Notes under the pieces: model-generated
Databases searched by the model: none
What the model saw: the letters and a program-made list of their open reading frames with translations, nothing else
Told to the model about the DNA's origin: nothing
Translations under genes and position numbers: made by a program
Shown: positions 58,296 to 64,000 of the stretch, in pieces
Layout: every line of letters begins with the position of its first letter
Position numbering within the stretch: the first letter of the stretch is position 1
Assembly: GCA_947573795.1 (NCBI GenBank)
Contig: CANPHE010000006.1
Coordinates: 21,666 to 85,665 of the forward strand
Direction: 5' to 3'
From: an uncultured Alistipes sp.
Lineage (GTDB): Bacteria; Bacteroidota; Bacteroidia; Bacteroidales; Rikenellaceae
DNA: 64,000 nucleotides

Positions 58296-59996
58296 TTACT
58301 TATTGAGCAGCGAGGGGTTGTAAAGATAACGCTTGATGCTTCGTTTGGGCGTCTTCTCGAACTCCTTGGGATAGAGCACGATCTCGGCGATGCGTTCGTA
58401 GGCCGCCAGCTGGGCGTTGAGCTCCCGGAGGTTGTTCTCCATGATGGCGGGCAATTCGGCCTTGTCCACGCCCTCCGCCTCGGCCAGTTCGTAATCGGGT
58501 ACGACCAGCGCCTTGAGACGGCCGTTGCCGCTGTCGAGCACGAGCGATTCGAGCACCATATACATGTTGTTGAGCTTGTCCTCGATCTCCTCGGGATAGA
58601 TGTTCTGTCCGTTGCCCGAAAGAATCATCGTCTTCGAACGGCCGCGGATATACAGCGTTCCGTCGGGGTCCATCGTACCCATATCGCCCGTGTGGAGCCA
58701 GCCCTCGGCGTCGAGGACCTTCTGCGTATCCTTCTCGTTCTTGTAATATCCCGTCATGACATGTTCGCCGCGCACGAGAATCTCTCCGGCCGTCCGTTCG
58801 GGGTCTGCCGAATCGATCCGTACGTCGAGCATATCCTTCAGATAGCGTCCGCACGACCCGGACTTGAATTCGTTGTCGGGAGCGAAGCTGATGAGCGGAG
58901 CGCACTCGGTCATGCCGTAGCCGATGGTGATCGGGAAACGGATTTTCATCAGGAACGCTTCGGTCTCCTGGTTCATCGGCGCACCGCCGACGATGAAGAT
59001 CGAGACGTTGCCGCCGAAGGCATCCAGGAGCTTCTTGCGGATGACCGAATAGATCGCCGTATTGAGCAGCGGAATGCGCATGGCCACCGACATGGGCCGT
59101 TTTTCGAGCATCGGAAGCACCTGTTTGCGGTAGACCTTTTCGAGAATCATCGGCACGCAGCAGACGATCGTCGGCTTGACGACCGACATGGCTTCGATCA
59201 GAATCTTGGGCGAGGGAATCCGACCCAGCAGGGTGATATGCCCGCCGACGGCCAGCGGCGCCAGGAAATCGAAGGCGCAGCCGTAGGCGTGGGCCAGGGG
59301 CAGGAACGACAGCGTGCGGCCTCCGCGCTGGAAATAGCGCGTGCCGGTCTGGGTGTTGACCGCATTGCGGGCGAAAACCACGTTGCCCGTAAGGTTGTTC
59401 ACCGTGAGCATCACGCCTTTGGAATACCCCGTCGTACCCGACGTATAGTTGAGCAGGCAGACCCGGTCGTTGGGAATCTCCGGATAACGGATGTCGTCGA
59501 TACCAAAGCCGCGCGGATATTTCGAGCGGTAGTTCTTCACGATGTCGCGCTGGAACTTGGTGAGCGATTTGCCGTCGCGTTCGAAGATCGCATGGAAATC
59601 CGTCAGCGAGAAGACCGCTTCGACCTGCCGGATCTGCTCCTCCTCGATCACGTCCCAGAAATTATCGCCCAGGAAGAGCAACCGGCTTTCGGAGTGGTTG
59701 ACGATATGGACGATATCGGTCGGGGTGAAGTCCTGAAGGATCGGCACGATCACGGCACCGTAGGTGATCGTGGCGATATAGGTGATGCACCAGCGCGGGT
59801 TGTTGCGGCCGATCAGGGCGATTTTATCGCCGTGGCGAATGCCCGCCTTCTTGAAAAGCAGGTGCAGCTTGGCGATCTCCTTCGCCATTTCGTAATAGGA
59901 GAAGGTCTCGTTCTTGAAATAATCGGTCAGAGCCGACATTTCGCGGTGTTCGCGAAAACTCGTCTCGTAAATCTTAATCAGATTTTCCTGTAACAT
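58296..59996 (-). CDS. Long-chain acyl-CoA synthetase-like AMP-dependent ligase
   Basis: This 566-residue cytoplasmic or peripheral-membrane enzyme belongs to the adenylate-forming family. Visible are the P-loop YTSGTTGYSKGVML, A5 motif GYGMTECAPL, A7 GWLHTGDMGTMD, A8 region YIRGRSKTMILSGNGQNIYP and the A10 lysine in KTPKRSIKR. It activates a fatty acid with ATP and CoA or another acceptor. It lies 61 nt after plsY on the same strand, so a shared lipid role is plausible. Exact chain length and acceptor are unknown; acyl-ACP synthetase is an alternative. Confidence 0.9.
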   Translation of the reverse strand: MLQENLIKIYETSFREHREMSALTDYFKNETFSYYEMAKEIAKLHLLFKKAGIRHGDKIALIGRNNPRWCITYIATITYGAVIVPILQDFTPTDIVHIVNHSESRLLFLGDNFWDVIEEEQIRQVEAVFSLTDFHAIFERDGKSLTKFQRDIVKNYRSKYPRGFGIDDIRYPEIPNDRVCLLNYTSGTTGYSKGVMLTVNNLTGNVVFARNAVNTQTGTRYFQRGGRTLSFLPLAHAYGCAFDFLAPLAVGGHITLLGRIPSPKILIEAMSVVKPTIVCCVPMILEKVYRKQVLPMLEKRPMSVAMRIPLLNTAIYSVIRKKLLDAFGGNVSIFIVGGAPMNQETEAFLMKIRFPITIGYGMTECAPLISFAPDNEFKSGSCGRYLKDMLDVRIDSADPERTAGEILVRGEHVMTGYYKNEKDTQKVLDAEGWLHTGDMGTMDPDGTLYIRGRSKTMILSGNGQNIYPEEIEDKLNNMYMVLESLVLDSGNGRLKALVVPDYELAEAEGVDKAELPAIMENNLRELNAQLAAYERIAEIVLYPKEFEKTPKRSIKRYLYNPSLLNK

Positions 59997-60057
59997 GGCG
60001 TTCTAAATAGGGGCGTACCAGCCCGCGGTACGATAAGTTCCGAACGGCCGGAGAGCA

Positions 60058-60774
60058 CTACGAACGCTCGTTCGGAGTGCGGTCTTCCGTGCGTTTCTTG
60101 AGCTCGTCGGCGACGGTATGGCGCGGTTTCCAGATATAGATTTTGGATTCGGTGCCGGCCCGCAGCCGCTCGATGTTCTTGCGATGGGTGAACAGCAGCA
60201 GGACGGCGATCACGAACGAAAAGACGATGAAGGGCACGTTGTGTCCCACCTTGGGCGAGATCAGCGTGAAGAGCGGGAAACTGCATCCGGCGATCATCGA
60301 GGCGAGCGACACGTAATGGGTGACCATCAGCACCAGGAACCATACGCCGAAGCACAGCAGCACGAGCGGCGCGTTGACGCCCATGACGGCGCCGACGAGC
60401 GTGGCGACTCCCTTGCCGCCGCGGAATCCGGCGAAGATGGGGAAAATATGCCCGACGACAGCGGCGAAAACGGCGAGGAACCGCAGGATATAGAACCAGT
60501 TTTCGTTGGCCCCGTCGGCGAAAACGCTGTCGTACTTAATCAGATCGACGATCGTCACGGCGACGAATCCCTTCAGGAAGTCGAGCGCGAAGACCGGAAG
60601 CGCCGCACGGCGTCCCAGCACGCGCAGCATGTTGGTCGTTCCGGCGTTTTTCGAACCGTATTCGCGGATGTCTATGCCGTAGTATTTCTTGCCGATCCAC
60701 ACGGCGCTCGGAATCGAGCCCAGCAGATAGGCGATCAGAATCATCGTCGTAGCGGTATAATAAGTCAAAATCAT
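60058..60774 (-). CDS. plsY: Acyl-phosphate:glycerol-3-phosphate acyltransferase
   Basis: The 238-residue inner-membrane protein has PlsY signatures: GSIPSAVWIGKKYYGIDIRE, YGSKNAGTTNMLRVLG (motif 1), HIFPIFAGFRGGKGVAT (motif 2), and RKNIERLRAGTE at the C-terminus. There are about five or six hydrophobic segments. A start at the second Met (60744, MILIAYLLGS) fits typical PlsY length better. It makes lysophosphatidic acid for phospholipids. The -7 box is ~180 nt upstream, with repeat family A in the leader. Confidence 0.93.
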   Translation of the reverse strand: MILTYYTATTMILIAYLLGSIPSAVWIGKKYYGIDIREYGSKNAGTTNMLRVLGRRAALPVFALDFLKGFVAVTIVDLIKYDSVFADGANENWFYILRFLAVFAAVVGHIFPIFAGFRGGKGVATLVGAVMGVNAPLVLLCFGVWFLVLMVTHYVSLASMIAGCSFPLFTLISPKVGHNVPFIVFSFVIAVLLLFTHRKNIERLRAGTESKIYIWKPRHTVADELKKRTEDRTPNERS

Positions 60775-60835
60775 CGTCGTATTCGGTTTAAACGGCTGAT
60801 ACGATTATCCTTAGATTTTCCGCCCCTGGTTGCGT

Positions 60836-60906
60836 CCGGGCCGGTCGAAGCCTCGCAGCCACGGCCCCGTTTGCGAAGCCCCGAACCCGCGAAGTCGCAA
60901 GGCCGG
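60836..60906 (-). repeat. Dispersed repeat family A, copy IV (degenerate)
   Basis: In minus orientation, GCGACTTCGCGGGTTCGGGG leads to a CTTCGCAAACGGGGCC junction and a GGCC-rich stem. The frame gives FANGAVAARLRPARTQ, similar to the FINAARGRERRPARM of copy III. It lies between the plsY promoter and gene. Confidence 0.55.
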
Positions 60907-60956
60907 AAATACCGTAAAGGCGAAATCGTATACCCAATAGCCTTCGTTTGTTTTTG

Positions 60957-60964
60957 CAAATATA
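60957..60964 (-). promoter_or_regulatory. -7 box of plsY
   Basis: TATATTTG on the minus strand, with a weak GTTG 21 nt upstream. The leader to plsY is about 180 nt and includes repeat copy IV. Confidence 0.45.
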
Positions 60965-61037
60965 ATAAAAAAAGGTAACTCTATACAACCTTTATACCTT
61001 ATTCGTTTCCTGCCCGCCAATACGCTCCGTGCGGTCG

Positions 61038-61110
61038 TATGCTCGCAGCCTCAGGCCGCGTTTACAAATCCGCCCCACTCCTAAGACTCCTCCTCGGAGG
61101 GGATTTAAAT
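61038..61110 (-). repeat. Dispersed repeat family A, copy V
   Basis: In minus orientation: AAATCCCCTCCGAGGAGG, then GATTTGTAAACGCGGCC and a GGCC stem. It is nearly the same as copy I at 48.4 kb. The frame reads FVNAA then a stop, so it is not coding here. Together with copy IV it makes up most of the 622-nt plsY-yitT spacer. Confidence 0.7.
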
Positions 61111-61245
61111 GTATAACAAACGAATTTACAATGATTTATGACTATATTCGTGCAAAATCATCTGTAATTGCCATAAAAAATCTCAAATTCGGATGCCCGT
61201 CGCGAAAAAACCGCTTTCCTTGCATGCGAATTCCGCGGATTGTCG

Positions 61246-61253
61246 TATCTTTG
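61246..61253 (+). promoter_or_regulatory. -7 box upstream of the YitT-family gene
   Basis: TATCTTTG on the plus strand, 143 nt before the ATG at 61397. The -33 element is poor (TTG at 61220-61222). Confidence 0.5.
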
Positions 61254-61396
61254 CGTGAATAAAGAACTGCGATCCGGCATTTCCGAGCGGGGCGACGCAG
61301 GCAGGCTGCGCAAAACCGGAGCCCCGAAAAGTCCGTCCGGACGATCGCGCTCCGAGGCGGAGATACCGGAGTGCAGGATCGCCAAAACGATTTCGT

Positions 61397-62386
61397 ATGA
61401 ATACAAAAGCATTGCTCGAACCGATGGGGTCGTGGGCCTGGTGGCGTTCGTGGTTCCTGATCTTCGTAGGCTGCACGATCATGGGCTCGGGTTTCGTACT
61501 TTTCATCAACCCCTACAAGTTCGTCCCGGGAGGCGTTTACGGCCTGGGCATCGTGCTGCACAACATTTTCCCGTCGATCCAGGTCGGTACGTTCGGCTAC
61601 ATGTTCGACATTCCGCTGATGATTACGGCGCTGCTCGTCTTCGGCGGCCAGTTCGGTACCCGGACGGTCATCGCCGCAATGTTCACGCCGGGATACATGA
61701 ACTTCCTCACGCGGATGGTCTATCCCGACGAAGCGGCCATCGAATCGCTCGACCCGGCGCAACTGCTCGGCGGGCGGCTCGACCTGTCGAACGATCTGCT
61801 GCTCGCCTGCATCATCGGCGCCGTGGTGATCGGCGTCGGCATGGGGCTGGTCGTGCGGCAGCAGGCCACGACGGGCGGAACGGATATCGTGGCGATGCTG
61901 CTCCAGAAATTCGGCGGAATCAAATTCTCGACGGGCATTTTCCTCGCCGACGGATTCGTCGTGTTATCGGGTCTGGCCGTCATCGGCTTCGGACTGGGTA
62001 CGGGAGAGGCCGCCTCGAACGGCTGGACGCTGACGCTCTATTCGCTCATCACGATCTACACCTCGTCGCGCGTGGTGGCCTACATGCTCGACGGCGCTTC
62101 GTACGACAAACTGCTGTTCATCATCAGCGATCACCACGAGGCACTCCGGCGTTTCATCATCGAGGACCTGGACCGCAGCGCCACCTACATCAAGTCGCGA
62201 GGCATGTATACGGGCACCGATCGCGAAATGATCTTCCTGGTCGTGAGCCGCAAGGAGGTGCGCCAGGTGCAGCACCAAATCCGGGAGATCGATCCGCGGG
62301 CTTTCGTCGTGGTGACGGACGCCTACGAAACCTTCGGCGAGGGTTTCAAGCAGTTCCCCGACAAGAACGAAATCCACGTGGAATAG
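61397..62386 (+). CDS. YitT-family membrane protein with C-terminal DUF2179 domain
   Basis: The 329-residue protein has five to six transmembrane helices (~18-230) with the family patterns FINPYKFVPGGVYGLGIVLH and QATTGGTDIVA. A cytoplasmic DUF2179 domain (~240-320: ATYIKSRGMYTGTDREMIFL) follows. The family is widespread but its function is not settled; the DUF2179 domain is thought to bind a ligand. It is monocistronic up to miaB, with a 143-nt leader containing no obvious riboswitch. Confidence 0.9.
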   Translation: MNTKALLEPMGSWAWWRSWFLIFVGCTIMGSGFVLFINPYKFVPGGVYGLGIVLHNIFPSIQVGTFGYMFDIPLMITALLVFGGQFGTRTVIAAMFTPGYMNFLTRMVYPDEAAIESLDPAQLLGGRLDLSNDLLLACIIGAVVIGVGMGLVVRQQATTGGTDIVAMLLQKFGGIKFSTGIFLADGFVVLSGLAVIGFGLGTGEAASNGWTLTLYSLITIYTSSRVVAYMLDGASYDKLLFIISDHHEALRRFIIEDLDRSATYIKSRGMYTGTDREMIFLVVSRKEVRQVQHQIREIDPRAFVVVTDAYETFGEGFKQFPDKNEIHVE

Positions 62387-62432
62387 GTCGCCGGAGCGAA
62401 AAGTTCTGCGGGGCGAACCGCAGGATCGCCGT

Positions 62433-63833
62433 TTGCGAAAAAGCATAAATAAAAACGTACACATCGTGCAACTCAACATCAATACCCTGCGGCCCGCGAC
62501 GGGCTCGGGACGCAAACTCTTCGTGGAGACCTACGGCTGTCAGATGAATGTCGGCGACACGGAGATCGTCGTCTCCGTAATGCAGCAGGAGGGCTATATC
62601 TATACCGAACGGATCGAAGAAGCGGACGTCATTCTGATAAACACCTGTTCGATCCGCGACAACGCCGAGCAGCGCATCTGGGGACGGCTGGCCGAGATGA
62701 AACGCTACCGCAAACTCCGCCCGGGGCTGGTGATCGGCATCATCGGCTGCATGGCCGAGCGGCTGAAGGAGCGGCTGACCGAGGGGCCTTCGGGCGTCGA
62801 CGTCGTAGCGGGTCCCGACGCCTACCGCGAACTGCCGCGCCTGGTGCGCGAAGCCGAAGCGGGCGGCAAGGGGGTCAACGTGCTGCTGAGCGCCGAGGAG
62901 ACCTATGCCGAGATCGCCCCCGTGCGTCTGGACCGCAACGGCGTGAGCGCCTTCGTGGCGATCATGCGCGGCTGCAACAATTTCTGCTCCTACTGCGTGG
63001 TTCCCTACACGCGGGGCCGCGAACGCAGCCGCGATGCGGAGACGATCCTCACCGAGGTACGCAGCCTCTTCGAAAACGGCTACCGCGAAGTGACGCTGCT
63101 GGGACAGAACGTCAACTCCTACCGCCACGGCGATGTGGACTTCCCCGAACTGATGCGGCGCGTGGCTTCGGTCTCGCCGCTGCTGCGCGTGCGTTTCGCC
63201 ACGTCGCACCCCAAGGACATGAGCGACCGACTGTTGGAAACGATGGCTTCGATGCCCAACATCTGCCGGGCGATCCACCTTCCGGCACAATCGGGCGCCT
63301 CGTCGATGCTGGAGCGGATGAACCGCAAATACACGCGCGAATGGTATCTCGGGCGCGTGGCGGCGATCCGACGCCTGATGCCCGACTGCGCCGTGACGAC
63401 CGACCTGATCGCCGGATTCTCGGGCGAGACGGAGGAGGAGCACCGACAGACCCTCTCGCTCATGCGCGAAGTAGGCTACGATTTCGCCTACATGTTCAAA
63501 TACTCCGAGCGGCCGGGCACCTTCGCCTCGAAGCACCTTCCGGACGACGTGCCCGACGAAGTGAAATCGCGCCGCCTGCAAGAGATCATCGCGCTGCAAA
63601 ACGAACTGGGGCTGGCGAGCAACCGCCGCGACGTAGGCCGCGAATTCGAAGTACTGGTCGAAGGTGCCTCGAAGCGCAACCCCGAACAGCTGTCGGGCCG
63701 TACGTCGCAGAACAAGGTCGTCGTTTTCGACCGCGGCGATCATCGCGTGGGCGACTACGTGCGGGTCCGCGTCACGGACTGTACGGCCGCCACGTTGCTG
63801 GGCGAGGAGATCGCACCGGAAAACGAAAGGTGA
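62433..63833 (+). CDS. miaB: tRNA-2-methylthio-N6-isopentenyladenosine synthase
   Basis: The 466-residue protein has the UPF0004 domain with cluster cysteines C36 (ETYGCQMN), C72 (INTCSIRD) and C106 (IGCMAER). The radical SAM motif C181-x3-C185-x2-C188 (RGCNNFCSYC) follows, and a TRAM domain ends the protein. It adds a methylthio group at A37 of tRNAs. No ATG is present; the ORF starts with TTG at 62433, and GTG at 62466 is an alternative. It is 46 nt downstream of the yitT gene. Confidence 0.95.
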   Translation: MRKSINKNVHIVQLNINTLRPATGSGRKLFVETYGCQMNVGDTEIVVSVMQQEGYIYTERIEEADVILINTCSIRDNAEQRIWGRLAEMKRYRKLRPGLVIGIIGCMAERLKERLTEGPSGVDVVAGPDAYRELPRLVREAEAGGKGVNVLLSAEETYAEIAPVRLDRNGVSAFVAIMRGCNNFCSYCVVPYTRGRERSRDAETILTEVRSLFENGYREVTLLGQNVNSYRHGDVDFPELMRRVASVSPLLRVRFATSHPKDMSDRLLETMASMPNICRAIHLPAQSGASSMLERMNRKYTREWYLGRVAAIRRLMPDCAVTTDLIAGFSGETEEEHRQTLSLMREVGYDFAYMFKYSERPGTFASKHLPDDVPDEVKSRRLQEIIALQNELGLASNRRDVGREFEVLVEGASKRNPEQLSGRTSQNKVVVFDRGDHRVGDYVRVRVTDCTAATLLGEEIAPENER

Positions 63834-63839
63834 AAAGTC

Positions 63840-63905
63840 GACCGTTTTCGATAACCCGAATGCAGCACCGAACTTGTTCAAGCGATGCCGAGGCGAGAAA
63901 AGGTG
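63840..63905 (+). repeat. Repeat family B, copy 2
   Basis: This is the partner of 14926-14989 at about 80% identity, with shared blocks TTTCGATAA, ACTTGTTC, GATGCCGA and GAAAAGG. Here it lies just after the miaB stop codon, not in a leader. Confidence 0.6.
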
Positions 63906-63941
63906 CAAGAATTCGAAGGAGTAATCCCGCCGTACGATCCA

Positions 63942-64000
63942 CCTCTTCCGAGGAAAGGGAACCGCGGCCAACGGCCGCGAGGCTTCGGCGGCCGAGAGCG
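63942..64000 (+). repeat. Dispersed repeat family A, copy VI (runs off the window)
   Basis: In plus orientation: CCTCTTCCGAGGAAAGGG, then ACCGCGGCCAACGGCCGCGA and a frame giving TAANGREASAAES. This mirrors FVNAAKGREA of the 48.4-kb copies. The element is cut by the window end. Confidence 0.6.

Noticed and set aside
61254-61396. Riboswitch in the 143-nt yitT leader
   Set aside because: No known aptamer signature could be recognised by eye.

Overview
The window looks like a chromosome segment from a high-GC gut Bacteroidota, most likely Alistipes or a close Rikenellaceae relative. This rests on SusC/SusD genes, many 'MKK...C' lipoprotein signals, Bacteroidota-type promoters (TTTG ... TAnnTTTG), BACON, DUF4988, DUF4886 and DUF4855-type domains, and roughly 60% GC. 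The genus is inferred; no rRNA is present. Domain-family names come from recognising the sequences by eye, not from a profile search.

Region 1 (1-13033, + strand) is one operon of four very large secreted proteins, the first cut by the window edge. They share GLUG-type beta repeats and end in different modules: a NAGPA-type phosphodiester glycosidase, no enzyme, or DUF4886 SGNH-like domains, with fimbrillin-like and BACON modules in the fourth. A strong hairpin and a tRNA-Ser(TGA) with its own promoter and terminator close the region.

Region 2 (13461-17411, + strand) is housekeeping: a class I aminotransferase, a FadL/OmpP1 outer-membrane transporter and FabI.

Region 3 (45387 down to 17691, - strand) is a polysaccharide utilisation locus of 18 closely packed genes. 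In transcription order they are SusC, SusD, a DUF5018-like lipoprotein, a BACON-DUF4855 lipoprotein, a BACON/discoidin lipoprotein, a phosphodiester glycosidase, a secreted DUF4855 protein, a degenerate GDPD-like protein, two GDPD phosphodiesterases, GH2, GH97, GH20, a DUF4434 lipoprotein, a sugar-porter MFS transporter, an AGE-family epimerase, an SGNH esterase and an unknown exported protein. A ROK regulator is divergent from susC. Three phosphodiesterase-type enzymes or homologues sit beside hexosaminidase, galactosidase, alpha-glycosidase and esterase genes. This suggests a substrate that is a phosphodiester-linked glycan, for example a teichoic-acid-like polymer.

Region 4 (47229-64000) is an AraC regulator, then envelope and core genes: uppS-bamA-skp-skp, nadK divergent from pdxJ, two tandem SGNH esterases, cca, plsY and an acyl-CoA ligase, a YitT-family membrane protein and miaB. 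Its intergenic spaces carry several dispersed repeat families. Some contain hairpins and some retain protein-like reading frames (FVNAA-type and KFVFGGW-type). A 0.6-kb repeat island lies at 48.2-48.8 kb.

Most long ORFs in the track, including the longest at 1799 aa, are antisense shadows of real genes.
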